Assembly: GCA_946405645.1 (NCBI GenBank)
Contig: CAMJHW010000001.1
Coordinates: forward strand, 1 to 46,594
Direction of reading: 5' to 3'
DNA from: an uncultured Bacteroidales bacterium
GTDB lineage: Bacteria > Bacteroidota > Bacteroidia > Bacteroidales > UBA932
Length of the DNA stretch: 46,594 nt
Positions 8,913 to 17,964 of the stretch are shown in pieces. Position numbers and translations under genes: made by a program. Below the pieces are notes generated by a model. The model had not been told where the DNA came from, ran no database searches, and was given only the letters and a program-made list of their open reading frames with translations. The first letter of the stretch is position 1. Each line of letters starts with the position of its first letter.

Positions 8913-10862
8913 ATGAAAAAGTTTTTCAGCATAATGATAGGAGCAGCATCCCTGCTGCTGGCAGGTTCCTGCTCGAGTCTTCTTGAAGAAGATCCGCACA
9001 CCCTGTACGTCCCGTCCTTCTTCGAGACCGAAGCCGGCGTGAACGGAGGACTCACCTCCCTGTATTACCACCTCCGCAACCTCTACGGTCCTGCAGGAGC
9101 CCTCAACAACGGCGAGACCGGAACCGACGAATACACCTATGGTTCCGAGCACGACAACGACCATATGTTCACCGACCTCACCACCGGAGTCCGTACTACT
9201 ATGGACGCCTCGTCCAATCCCGGCGGATATGTATGGACCGGAACATTCTCCTACATCAACACTGCCAGCGGCATTATCGAGAATGCCGAGAAGGTTGGGC
9301 TTGCGGCATCGCTGATCGCCGAGGCCCGTTTCTTCCGCGCATTCGACTATTTCCTCCTTGTCCAGACATTCGGAGGAGTACCGCTCGACCTGGGATCGGG
9401 AGAACTCGCTTTCAACAAGTCCACAGTCCGTACATCTGTACGCAACACCGTTCCTGAGGTATATACGAAAGCTATATTCCCCGACCTTATCACTGCGGTC
9501 AACGACCTTCCCGAGAAGCCCCGCGTAGTGGGCGGCGTCACCAAGACGGTCGCGCGTTTCTACCTTGCGAAGGCTTATCTGACTTATGCCTGGTGGCTGG
9601 AGAATCCCAACAACATCAGCACCTACCCCGTCTGCGACCGCAAGGATCCCGACGGCAAGTCCGCCGCACAGTACTTCCAGCTGGCCTATGACACCGCCGT
9701 GGAGGCCATCAACAATCCCGGCCCCTACGGACTCCAGGAGACTTTCTACGAGGTGAATGCCGGACAGTTCGACCGCAACAAGGAATGGCTTCTCTGGGCC
9801 GACCATACCGAGACCAGCCAGACCTATAACGGAACGGCACTCTCGGGCTTTGCCAACGCTGGAGGAAACTGGGCGCACTGGTATACTCAGTGGGCATACT
9901 CCAATATGAAGCTCAAGGACGCCGCAACCGGCAACTCCGTGGTTGTGGTCACAAGAGGTGACAGCCAGTTCCTCGGCCGTCCCTGGACCCGTATGGCTCC
10001 GACCCACGAAGCATACGAGCGCTTCACCGACAAGGATATGGACTCCCGTTTCGACGGAACCTTCTCCCTTGTCTACAGGGGCAACTTCCAGTACCTGAAT
10101 CCTTCCGTAGCGGCCGTCACAGGGGCCAACGGTATGACTATAAAGGCAGGAGAGCCCATCGTCAAGTTCCTTACCGAGGATCCCGGCAACATTACCTATC
10201 CTACCAGCGGAGCCAACGACGATACGGGAATGGGCCTCGGAACGATGCCCGGAGTTCCCTACTACGTAGTAGGATACAGCGACATCAACCGTTTCGCCTA
10301 TCCCGGTCTGTGGAAGATAGGTCCCTACAGGACCAACACCTCCGGATACGGCGAAGGAAACGTTCCTTCCACCCGCCCGTTCTGCATCGCCAAGTTCTCA
10401 GAACTCTACTTCATAGCCGCGGAAGCCGCCGTGAAGGGGGCCGGCATAAAATCCGGTCAAAGCGCCTACGACCTGATCAACGTCATCCGCGCACGCGCCG
10501 GAAAATGGATCATAAAGAACAATGAACAGCAGGACTATTCGGCTGATTTCAGCGCTGAGCTGGTGGCCAGGACTCCCAGGACCATTACCCTCGACTATCT
10601 CCTCGATGAGAAGTCCCGAGAGTTCTTCGGAGAGGGCCTCAGGTGGTATGACCTTATCAGGACCCAGACCTGGTATGACCGCGCCCACGAATACAGCATC
10701 TCCGGTACTGACGGAAAGGGAAAAGCCTATGAACATACCCTGATGAAATTCACGCGTGACATAGACGACCATTTCTATCTCCGCCCGATCCCGCTCTCAC
10801 AGCTCAACAATATGGAAATGTCAGACACAGAAAAAGCCGCTTACCAGAACCCTGGTTATTAA
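8913..10862 (+). CDS. SusD/RagB-family surface glycan-binding lipoprotein
   Basis: Surface lipoprotein that forms the lid of the SusC transporter and binds glycan. The 649-aa protein begins with a lipoprotein signal peptide with lipobox LAGSC (Cys20). The helical SusD fold is indicated by the N-terminal segment LLEEDPHTLYVPSFF, the tetratricopeptide-like region around EARFFRAFDYFLLVQTFGGVPL (about residues 131-152), and the C-terminal signatures FSELYFIAAEAAVKG and LLDEKSREFFGEGLRWYDLIR. It follows susC by 12 bp and ends just before a strong terminator, so susC and susD form one transcription unit. Loops longer than in average SusD proteins may reflect ligand specificity; the ligand is unknown. 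Confidence 0.95.
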   Translation: MKKFFSIMIGAASLLLAGSCSSLLEEDPHTLYVPSFFETEAGVNGGLTSLYYHLRNLYGPAGALNNGETGTDEYTYGSEHDNDHMFTDLTTGVRTTMDASSNPGGYVWTGTFSYINTASGIIENAEKVGLAASLIAEARFFRAFDYFLLVQTFGGVPLDLGSGELAFNKSTVRTSVRNTVPEVYTKAIFPDLITAVNDLPEKPRVVGGVTKTVARFYLAKAYLTYAWWLENPNNISTYPVCDRKDPDGKSAAQYFQLAYDTAVEAINNPGPYGLQETFYEVNAGQFDRNKEWLLWADHTETSQTYNGTALSGFANAGGNWAHWYTQWAYSNMKLKDAATGNSVVVVTRGDSQFLGRPWTRMAPTHEAYERFTDKDMDSRFDGTFSLVYRGNFQYLNPSVAAVTGANGMTIKAGEPIVKFLTEDPGNITYPTSGANDDTGMGLGTMPGVPYYVVGYSDINRFAYPGLWKIGPYRTNTSGYGEGNVPSTRPFCIAKFSELYFIAAEAAVKGAGIKSGQSAYDLINVIRARAGKWIIKNNEQQDYSADFSAELVARTPRTITLDYLLDEKSREFFGEGLRWYDLIRTQTWYDRAHEYSISGTDGKGKAYEHTLMKFTRDIDDHFYLRPIPLSQLNNMEMSDTEKAAYQNPGY

Positions 10863-10876
10863 TGGTTAGTATGGTT

Positions 10877-10920
10877 CCCTCCGGAGGTGCGTTTTTTGCA
10901 GCGCCCCCGGAGGGTTTTTT
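10877..10920 (+). terminator. Rho-independent terminator after susD
   Basis: CCCTCCGG at 10877-10884 pairs with CCGGAGGG at 10907-10914, followed at once by six T residues (10915-10920). The loop is 22 nt and has minor internal pairing potential. It lies 15 bp after the susD stop and 9 bp before the GH2 start. It probably sets a higher level of susCD than of the downstream enzyme genes, by partial or full termination. Confidence 0.85.
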
Positions 10921-10928
10921 ATTGGTAT

Positions 10929-13373
10929 ATGAGAAGAAGAGTTATTGTTTCAGCAGTACTGTACCTGCTTGCCGCCAACGCCTTTGCGCAGAAAAACGTC
11001 CGTGTGGAGGAGAATTTCGACTTCGACTGGAAGTTCACGAAAGTGGAGCTCCCCCCACAGGAGATGATGGAGGTGCCCGCAAGACCGGGCGGTACTCCAC
11101 AGGGAGCCCAGGGGGCCCCGCAAGGGGTGCCGCCGCAAGGCGGGCCGAGGATGATACCCAAACCGCGCGTAGACAGCATACTTCCTGCAGAGGAAGGGCT
11201 GGAGGCGGTGGGGTATGATGACTCCGGGTGGGAGACGGTGCAGGCTCCGCACGACTGGAATATCAAGGACATGTTCGACCCGATGTCGGCAGGGTCCGCA
11301 GCGTCTCTGCCGGAGGGCATAGGATGGTACCGCAAGTCGTTCAGGGTGCCGTCAGCTATGAAGGGCAAGAGCGTCGAAGTAATCTTCGACGGTATCTTCC
11401 AGAAGAGCGACGTGTACATCAACGGCCATCATCTGGGTACGCACCCTTACGGTTTCACTACCGTCCATTATGACCTGACCCCTTACATCAAGTACGGTGC
11501 GGACAACCTCATTGCAGTCCGCTCGTCCACGGTGGGGGACCGTCCGCGCTGGTATGCCGGAGGCGGCATATACAGGCACGTCAAGCTGGTGTATACCAAT
11601 CCAGTACATATCGACACATACGGCACCTATGTCACGACTCACAAGATCACTCCCGAAGCCGCGACGGTACACGTGGAAGTGACGCTGGTCAACCCCGCCG
11701 GAGCGAGGACGACTCTGACGCACCGCATCCTCGATGCGGACGGGACAGTCGTCGCCAAAGGCTCCGACAGCGACATCAGGCTTCCCCACCCCACCCTCTG
11801 GGACATCGACAACCCTTATCTCTATACCCTGGAGACCACGGTCAAGTCTGGAGGACGTACTGTGGACGTGTACAACACCACGTTCGGAGTGAGATGGTTC
11901 GAGTTCGACAAGGACAAGGGATTCTCGCTCAACGGCAGGCACCTCAAGCTCCAGGGCGTGGCCATCCACCAGGATGCCGGCGGACTGGGAGCGGCTGTGC
12001 CTGACCGCTCGTATGAGCGCAGGCTCGAGATCTTCAAGGAGTACGGGGTCAATGCCATCCGCATGGCGCACAACCAGCCTTCAAAAGAGGTCCTGGACAT
12101 GTGCGACAGGATGGGATTCATAGTAATCGACGAGGCCCTGGACAAATGGAAATCAGGATACTATGCGGAGATATTCGACGAGTGGTGGCAGAAGGATGTC
12201 GCCGATATGATCCTCCGTGACCGCAACCACCCGAGCATCGTGCTCTGGAGCATCGGCAACGAAGTGCAGGAGGCCTGGAACGAGGATGACGAGGGAGTGG
12301 AAAGGGCCAGGATGATCCAGGACTTCGTGCATTCGCTCGAACCTACCCGTCCGGTATGCCTCGCGGCGCAGAACAACCATATAGCCAAGTTCGCCGGAGT
12401 GACTGATGTGATTGGCTATAACTATCTCGAAGCCAGGGCCATCTCCGAGCACAAGCTCTATCCGGAACGCCGTATGCTCATCACCGAGGAACTCCCCTAC
12501 TGGTGCGGCGAGGAAGGGAATATCCGCAGCTACACCCCTGAGAACCCGTGGAATCTCGTGCTGGCAAACGACTTCCTTGCCGGAGGATTCATCTGGTCCG
12601 GCGTCGACTATCTGGGCGAAGCCTCCGATCCGAGCAAGGGATGGCCCAACGGCCTGTTCGACATCTGTATGTTCGAGAAACCGCGCGCCTCGTACCACCG
12701 CGCGATGTGGTCCAAGGACCCTGTCGTGCACGTGGCGGTACGCGACAGCGGGCTCGACCAGGACTTCGGGCGCGACATCTGGCAGTGGCCCGCCACCAAG
12801 GACGACTGGACCTATCCGTCCTCGTACCGCGGAAGGATGATGGACATCGAGACCGTCACCAACTGCGAGGAAGTGGAGCTCTACCAGAACGGCCGCCTGA
12901 TGGGCCGCCACAAGACTTCGGACTTCACCAACAACACCATCCTGTGGCATCTCCCGTACAGCCACGGCAGCCTCACTGCCAAAGGCTATATCGGTGGGGA
13001 GGAAGTCTGCGAGCACAGTATCTATTCGACTTCGGAAGTTACGGAAATGACTGCAGAGCCTGACCGTGAAGCGCTGAAAGCCGACGGACAGGACCTGTCC
13101 CATATCACCATTACCCTGCGGGACGCCGCCGGACACCGCGTCCAGGTGGACGAGCGGACCGTCAAGGTCCGCGTCAGCGGCGAAGGCCGCCTGCTGGCGG
13201 TGGACTCCGGCGAACTGCGCGTGCCGACTGACAGCTTCGACCGCGACGAGGTGCTGACGCAGTACGGCCGCGCGCTGGCCATAATCCAGTCCACGCGCAA
13301 GGCCGGAGTCATCCGCGTCGAGATCAGCTGCGACGGTCTCCCGACGCAAACACTGGAGATTACTACACGCTGA
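10929..13373 (+). CDS. Exported GH2-family glycoside hydrolase (beta-galactosidase-like)
   Basis: Predicted periplasmic exo-acting beta-glycosidase. From the ATG at 10929 it has 814 aa and a signal peptide ending AFAQ (about residue 21). Domain order: GH2 sugar-binding jelly roll (about 25-210, WETVQAPHDWNI and GIGWYRKSF), immunoglobulin-like GH2 domain (about 215-310), TIM barrel (about 315-590) with acid/base Glu445 in WSIGNEV and a nucleophile at Glu520 or 521 in LITEELPYW, then DUF4982/GH2 C-terminal beta domains. GH2 includes beta-galactosidases, beta-glucuronidases and others; the exact sugar is not decided. Residues 50-74 are a Pro/Gln/Gly-rich insert in the first domain. The frame is open back to 10887, but that stretch is the susD terminator, so 10929 is the start. 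Its 3' end overlaps the convergent CoA-transferase gene by 11 bp. Confidence 0.88.
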   Translation: MRRRVIVSAVLYLLAANAFAQKNVRVEENFDFDWKFTKVELPPQEMMEVPARPGGTPQGAQGAPQGVPPQGGPRMIPKPRVDSILPAEEGLEAVGYDDSGWETVQAPHDWNIKDMFDPMSAGSAASLPEGIGWYRKSFRVPSAMKGKSVEVIFDGIFQKSDVYINGHHLGTHPYGFTTVHYDLTPYIKYGADNLIAVRSSTVGDRPRWYAGGGIYRHVKLVYTNPVHIDTYGTYVTTHKITPEAATVHVEVTLVNPAGARTTLTHRILDADGTVVAKGSDSDIRLPHPTLWDIDNPYLYTLETTVKSGGRTVDVYNTTFGVRWFEFDKDKGFSLNGRHLKLQGVAIHQDAGGLGAAVPDRSYERRLEIFKEYGVNAIRMAHNQPSKEVLDMCDRMGFIVIDEALDKWKSGYYAEIFDEWWQKDVADMILRDRNHPSIVLWSIGNEVQEAWNEDDEGVERARMIQDFVHSLEPTRPVCLAAQNNHIAKFAGVTDVIGYNYLEARAISEHKLYPERRMLITEELPYWCGEEGNIRSYTPENPWNLVLANDFLAGGFIWSGVDYLGEASDPSKGWPNGLFDICMFEKPRASYHRAMWSKDPVVHVAVRDSGLDQDFGRDIWQWPATKDDWTYPSSYRGRMMDIETVTNCEEVELYQNGRLMGRHKTSDFTNNTILWHLPYSHGSLTAKGYIGGEEVCEHSIYSTSEVTEMTAEPDREALKADGQDLSHITITLRDAAGHRVQVDERTVKVRVSGEGRLLAVDSGELRVPTDSFDRDEVLTQYGRALAIIQSTRKAGVIRVEISCDGLPTQTLEITTR

Positions 13374-14664
13374 AGTTGTGCCAGTGGGGACCGAAGCGCT
13401 CGAAGGCTTCGCGGTCGAGCATCTCACGGTCGTCGGGATGCGCGATGCTGATCATCAGCTTGGCGCGCTCCTGAAGCGATTTTCCGTAGAGGTCCACGGC
13501 GCCGTACTCGGTGACGATCCAATGCGCGTCCGCGCGCGGGGTCACCACTCCTGCGCCGGGGTTGAGCGCGGAGACGATCTTGTTCTTGCCTTTGTTGGTA
13601 CGGGATGCGAACGCAGTGATGGACTTGCCGCCCTTGGACATCGTAGCTCCCTTGACGAACTCGAGCTGCCCGCCGGTACCGGAGAAGATGCGCATGCCGA
13701 TGGAGTCGGCGCTGATCTGGCCGGTCAGGTCCACCTCGGTGGCGGAATTGATGGCCTTCATATGGGGATTCTGCGAGATGACCCAGGGATCGTTGGTATA
13801 TGCTATGTCCTTCATGAGGACGTCGGGATTGTCGTCGATGAAGGAATAAACGTCCTGGCTGCCAAGGAGGAACGAAGCCACCACCTTGCCGGTGTCGATC
13901 TTCTTGCAGGCGCCGTTGATGACGCCGGACTTGATCAGGCGCAACAGACCGTCCGCGAACATCTCGGTATGCAGACCAAGGTTCTTATGGTTGCCCAACT
14001 GGGCGGCGAGGGCGTTCGGCAAGGCGCCGATTCCCATCTGGATGCAGTCTCCGTCCTCGACGAGCGCAGCGCAGTTCTTGCCGATGAGGACCTCCGTGGG
14101 GGTCGGTTCGGCGAAATGCGCGGTCACCAGCGGAGTATCGTCCTCCACCAGATAGTCGAAACGGTCAAGCGAAACGAGGTCGCCGTGGGCATAGGGGACG
14201 TTGGGATTGATGACACCGATTACGAGCTCCGCAGTCTCGACGGCAGCCACTGAACAATCCACGGAGGTTCCCAGGGACACCATGCCGTTGGCATCCGGCC
14301 TGGAGACATTCACCAGGGCGGCACCGAGCTTGATGAAACCGTCGCGGTAGAGCTTCTGGCTCTCTCCGAGATGGACGGGAAGGTAGTCGGCATAGCCGGC
14401 ATTGACGTTGGCACGGACGTTCGGGCCGACGAAAAAGCCTTGTTCGAAGAATATGCCTTCGTAGCGCGGCTCGGAATACGGAGCCGGGCCTTCGGTATGG
14501 AAATGATGGAAATGCAGGTCCTCGACCTCTCCGGCATCGGCCCTGCGGCACAGCGCCTGGATGAGTATGTGCGGCACGCTGGCCACGCTGCTGAGATGGA
14601 TGTGACAGTGGGATTTGATGTGGCTGACGGCCTCGTCGGCGGACACGAATCTGATTTCTTTCAT
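13363..14664 (-). CDS. Acetyl-CoA hydrolase/CoA-transferase family protein
   Basis: Predicted cytoplasmic class I CoA-transferase of the acetyl-CoA hydrolase / 4-hydroxybutyrate CoA-transferase / succinyl-CoA:acetate CoA-transferase family. The 433-aa length is typical. Visible motifs are GPNVRANV, the oxyanion/CoA-binding segment GIGALPNALA, and LHTEMFADG, whose Glu234 aligns with the catalytic Glu that forms the CoA thioester. The C-terminal half carries SGTGGQLEFVKGA and the RADAHWIVTEYGAVDL signature. The frame stays open to 15600, but that extension is antisense to mazG; the ATG at 14664 begins the conserved domain. Acetate, propionate or succinate transfer in fermentation is likely, the exact acid pair unknown. 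It sits inside the glycan locus, convergent with GH2. Confidence 0.85.
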   Translation of the reverse strand: MKEIRFVSADEAVSHIKSHCHIHLSSVASVPHILIQALCRRADAGEVEDLHFHHFHTEGPAPYSEPRYEGIFFEQGFFVGPNVRANVNAGYADYLPVHLGESQKLYRDGFIKLGAALVNVSRPDANGMVSLGTSVDCSVAAVETAELVIGVINPNVPYAHGDLVSLDRFDYLVEDDTPLVTAHFAEPTPTEVLIGKNCAALVEDGDCIQMGIGALPNALAAQLGNHKNLGLHTEMFADGLLRLIKSGVINGACKKIDTGKVVASFLLGSQDVYSFIDDNPDVLMKDIAYTNDPWVISQNPHMKAINSATEVDLTGQISADSIGMRIFSGTGGQLEFVKGATMSKGGKSITAFASRTNKGKNKIVSALNPGAGVVTPRADAHWIVTEYGAVDLYGKSLQERAKLMISIAHPDDREMLDREAFERFGPHWHNFSV

Positions 14665-14699
14665 TACTTTATGATTGGTATTAGTTATTACGGGGAGTG

Positions 14700-14707
14700 C
14701 AAAGATA
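14700..14707 (-). promoter_or_regulatory. Probable -7 box of the CoA-transferase gene
   Basis: TATCTTTG on the minus strand (14707 to 14700) matches TAnnTTTG, 36 bp before the ATG at 14664. No clear -33 TTG. It is back-to-back with the mazG -7 box, with 12 bp between the two elements. Confidence 0.4.
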
Positions 14708-14719
14708 CTATCTTTTTTG

Positions 14720-14727
14720 TAATTTTG
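14720..14727 (+). promoter_or_regulatory. Probable -7 box of mazG
   Basis: TAATTTTG matches TAnnTTTG, 15 bp before the mazG ATG at 14743. No TTG at the expected -33 distance. Confidence 0.42.
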
Positions 14728-14742
14728 TAGAAATAGACAGAC

Positions 14743-15546
14743 ATGCACACCAGAGAAGAAAAAACCGAAGCGTTCGGAAGACTGCTGGACATCATGGACT
14801 ATCTCCGCGAGCGCTGCCCGTGGAATGCCGAGCAGACCATGGAGTCCATCCGTCCGATGACGGAGGAGGAAGTCTACGAACTCAGCGACGAGATAGTCAA
14901 GCAGAATCCCGCAGGCATCTCCAAGGAAATAGGAGACCTGCTGTACCATATGGTCTTCTACGCCAGGATAGCCCAGGAGAAGGGATACTTCGACATAGCG
15001 GACTGCATCGAAAAGGTCTGCTACAAGATGGTATTCCGCCACCCCCATGTCTTCAAGGCGGACGGCAGCCTCGTCCCAGAAGGCGAAGCCCCTTCCGCCA
15101 AGGAGATCGCTGACACCTGGGAGATCGTCAAGGCCAAGGAAAAGGACGGAAACAAAACCGTCATGAGCGGAATCCCGGACACGATGCCCGCGCTGCTTAA
15201 GGCTCTCTCCATGCAGGAGAAAGCCCGCGGCTGCGGGTTCGACTGGAAGGACAAGGAAGGCGTGTGGGACAAGGTCCGCGAGGAGTGCGGAGAGGTCGAA
15301 GAGGCAGCATGCAGCGAAGGGGAAGACCTTGAACTGGAGTTCGGTGACCTTCTCTTCTCGGTCATCAACGCCGCAAGGCTCTACGGAATCGACCCTGAAA
15401 CGGCTCTCAACCGCACCTGCAGCAAGTTCCGCCGCCGCTTCGATTACCTCGAGCGCAAGGTCCGGGAGGACGGACGCGGTTTTGCAGGCATGTCCATGGA
15501 GGAGATGGACTCCATATGGGACGAAGCCAAACGCAACGGCATATGA
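14743..15546 (+). CDS. mazG: Nucleoside triphosphate pyrophosphohydrolase MazG
   Basis: Cytoplasmic house-cleaning enzyme that hydrolyses (d)NTPs, including non-canonical ones, to monophosphate and pyrophosphate. The 267-aa length is the usual two-domain form. The N-terminal MazG domain has LRERCPWNAEQT, EEVYELSDEI and KEIGDLLYHMVFYARIA (about residues 22-85), supplying the EExxE and ExxD metal-binding acids. The second copy has EECGEVEEA and LELEFGDLLFSVINAARL (about 185-225). The linker carries the characteristic FRHPHVF. Start ATG at 14743 follows a -7 box by 15 bp. It is followed 55 bp later by the GH3 gene on the same strand; whether they share a transcript is unclear, and there is no functional link. 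Confidence 0.93.
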   Translation: MHTREEKTEAFGRLLDIMDYLRERCPWNAEQTMESIRPMTEEEVYELSDEIVKQNPAGISKEIGDLLYHMVFYARIAQEKGYFDIADCIEKVCYKMVFRHPHVFKADGSLVPEGEAPSAKEIADTWEIVKAKEKDGNKTVMSGIPDTMPALLKALSMQEKARGCGFDWKDKEGVWDKVREECGEVEEAACSEGEDLELEFGDLLFSVINAARLYGIDPETALNRTCSKFRRRFDYLERKVREDGRGFAGMSMEEMDSIWDEAKRNGI

Positions 15547-15601
15547 ACACGCTGTAAACCTTGAAATCACCTGCACAGAACAATAACCAACACAATCCAT
15601 A

Positions 15602-17956
15602 ATGAAACCTTTATTCTTGACTATGCTGGCCGTCCTTTCGGCCGTTTCCCTCCGGGCTCAGGCACCCGAATTCCCCTTCCGTGACCCTTCTCTCCCCCAG
15701 GAACAAAGGATAGACGACCTTCTCTCGCGCCTGACGCTCCAGGAGAAGATCGACATGATGCAGAACGGGTCCAAAGGCGTCGAGCGCCTTGGCCTCCCCG
15801 ATTATAACTGGTGGAACGAGGCCCTGCACGGCGTGGCCCGCGCAGGTGTCGCCACTGTATTCCCCCAGGCCATCGGCATGGCCGCGACCTTCGATCCCGA
15901 GGAGCATTTAAGGACATTCACCACCATATCGGACGAGGCCCGCGCCAAATACAACGAAGCCATCCGCAACGGTGAGCACCGCCAGTATTACGGCCTGTCA
16001 TTCTGGACTCCGAACATCAACATCTTCCGCGACCCGCGCTGGGGACGCGGGCAGGAGACCTACGGCGAAGACCCTTACCTGACATCCGTGATGGGAATGG
16101 CTGCCGTGAACGGCCTGCAGGGTGACAACCCGGACTATTACAAGTCGCACGCCTGCGCCAAGCACTATGCCGTCCACAGCGGCCCCGAAAGTCTCAGGCA
16201 CTCGTTCAATGCCGTAGTGTCGCTCCGCGACCTCTGGGAGACCTACCTTCCCGCTTTCGAAGCGCTGGTCACCGAGGCGGACGTCCGCGAAGTGATGGGC
16301 GCTTACAACCGTTATGACGGTGAGCCCTGCTGCAGCAACGACGCCCTCCTCGTCGACATCCTCCGCGACCGCTGGAACTATCAGGGAATGGTAGTCTCCG
16401 ACTGCGGAGCCATCAGCGACTTCTACCGCAAGGGCGCCCACGAAACTCACGCCGACGCGCCTTCCGCATCCGCAGATGCCGTCATCACCGGTACCGACGT
16501 GGAGTGCGGCAGCAGCTACAAGACCTTGACCGAGGCTGTCGAGAAAGGCTTCATCACCGAAGCCGACATCGACATAGCCATGCGCAGGATCATCCGCGGC
16601 TGGATCGAACTCGGTATGCTCGACTATGCCGACCTGACTCCCTGGAAGGACATCCCCTACTCCATCGTAGCCAGCAAGGAGCACGCGAAGCAGGCACTCG
16701 ACGTGGCCCGCAAGTCCATGGTGCTCCTGAAGAATGACGGCGTCCTGCCTCTCAAGCCCGGCTCCGTGAAGAAGATCGCCGTCCTCGGCCCCAATGCCGC
16801 CGACAGCACCATGATGCTCGGCAACTACAATGGAGACCCGACGCACGTCGTGACCATCCTCGACGGCATCAAGGCGGCCTATCCCAACGCCGAAGTCACC
16901 TATGAGCGCGGCTGCGACCTCGTCGAAGGCTTCGTCGCTGTCCCGAGGGCTCCGCGCGCCGGCATGAACATGGCCGCCCAGCGCCAGCAGGGCGGACAGG
17001 GCGCACAGTCCCAGGGCAATACCGAATGGATGGGCATCCCCGCCCAAGGCGCTCCCCAGCAGCAAGCCCAGCCACGCCCGCGCGTCGTGATCCCCCAGCC
17101 CATCATCTCCGACAATTATACTCCCGACGCGCTTGAGGCCCTCGCCTCCCGTGCAGCCGAATCCGACGTGATCATCTTCGTCGGAGGCATCTCCCCCGCT
17201 GTCGAGGGAGAGGAGCTCAGGCTCAGCCTCGAAGGCTTCGCCGGCGGAGACCGCGAGCGCATCGAGCTCCCCGAAATCCAGAGCCGCGTCCTGAAGGCCC
17301 TCCACGCCACCGGCAAGCCCGTCATCTTCGTCCTCTGTACCGGCAGTGCTATCGCCCTCGAGCAGAACGAAGGCGACTATGACGCCCTCATCACCGCATG
17401 GTACGGCGGACAGGAGGGCGGCACCGCAGTCGCCGACGTCATCTCCGGCGCATACAATCCTTCCGGACGCCTCCCCATCACTTTCTACAAGTCAACCGCC
17501 CAGCTCCCCGACTTCCTCGACTATTCGATGAAGGGACGCACCTACCGCTATATGACCGAGGATCCCCTCTATCCTTTCGGATTCGGCCTCAGCTACACGA
17601 ACTATTACTTCAGCAAGCCCGTCCTCTCCTCCAACACCGTCAGGAACGGCTCCACCGTCCGCGTACGTGTCAACGTCCTGAACGGAGGGCAGATGGACGG
17701 CAGCGAAGCCGTACAGGTCTATGTCAAGCGCCTGGGCGACCCCAACGCTCCCGTCAAGGCCCTCAAGGGTCTTAAGATGGTTAACATCAAGGCCGGTGAG
17801 ACCAAGACCGTGGACATCGACCTCCCGGCCTCGGCGTTCGAGTATTACGACTCCGTCGCCGACGGTCTCGTATGCAAGAGCGGCAGCTACCAGATCCTTG
17901 TGGGCGGCTCGTCCGCAGACAAGGACCTCCAGTCCGTCAATCTGACAATCCAATAG
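15602..17956 (+). CDS. Exported GH3-family beta-glycosidase (beta-xylosidase-like)
   Basis: Predicted periplasmic exo-beta-glycosidase. The 784-aa protein has a signal peptide (about 1-20), GH3 barrel (about 25-340), GH3 C-terminal alpha/beta domain and a fibronectin-III-like tail (about 690-780). NINIFRDPRWGRGQETYGED is the block typical of GH3 beta-xylosidases and arabinosidases. Asp267 in VVSDCGAIS is the nucleophile, and the EGEE at 535-538 should supply the acid/base. Within the C-terminal domain, about residues 452-498 form a Gln/Gly/Ala/Pro-rich low-complexity insert. The next gene, GH67, starts 8 bp after the stop, so the two are co-transcribed. Removal of xylose from xylo-oligosaccharides is the best guess; beta-glucosidase activity is possible. 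Confidence 0.9.
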   Translation: MKPLFLTMLAVLSAVSLRAQAPEFPFRDPSLPQEQRIDDLLSRLTLQEKIDMMQNGSKGVERLGLPDYNWWNEALHGVARAGVATVFPQAIGMAATFDPEEHLRTFTTISDEARAKYNEAIRNGEHRQYYGLSFWTPNINIFRDPRWGRGQETYGEDPYLTSVMGMAAVNGLQGDNPDYYKSHACAKHYAVHSGPESLRHSFNAVVSLRDLWETYLPAFEALVTEADVREVMGAYNRYDGEPCCSNDALLVDILRDRWNYQGMVVSDCGAISDFYRKGAHETHADAPSASADAVITGTDVECGSSYKTLTEAVEKGFITEADIDIAMRRIIRGWIELGMLDYADLTPWKDIPYSIVASKEHAKQALDVARKSMVLLKNDGVLPLKPGSVKKIAVLGPNAADSTMMLGNYNGDPTHVVTILDGIKAAYPNAEVTYERGCDLVEGFVAVPRAPRAGMNMAAQRQQGGQGAQSQGNTEWMGIPAQGAPQQQAQPRPRVVIPQPIISDNYTPDALEALASRAAESDVIIFVGGISPAVEGEELRLSLEGFAGGDRERIELPEIQSRVLKALHATGKPVIFVLCTGSAIALEQNEGDYDALITAWYGGQEGGTAVADVISGAYNPSGRLPITFYKSTAQLPDFLDYSMKGRTYRYMTEDPLYPFGFGLSYTNYYFSKPVLSSNTVRNGSTVRVRVNVLNGGQMDGSEAVQVYVKRLGDPNAPVKALKGLKMVNIKAGETKTVDIDLPASAFEYYDSVADGLVCKSGSYQILVGGSSADKDLQSVNLTIQ

Positions 17957-17964
17957 TATAAAAC

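Noticed and set aside
10887..10928. Upstream start of the GH2 gene at 10887
   Set aside because: This stretch is the susD terminator; the signal peptide begins at 10929.
14665..15600. N-terminal extension of the CoA-transferase frame to 745 aa
   Set aside because: It is antisense to a complete mazG gene and has no family similarity; the conserved protein starts at the ATG at 14664.
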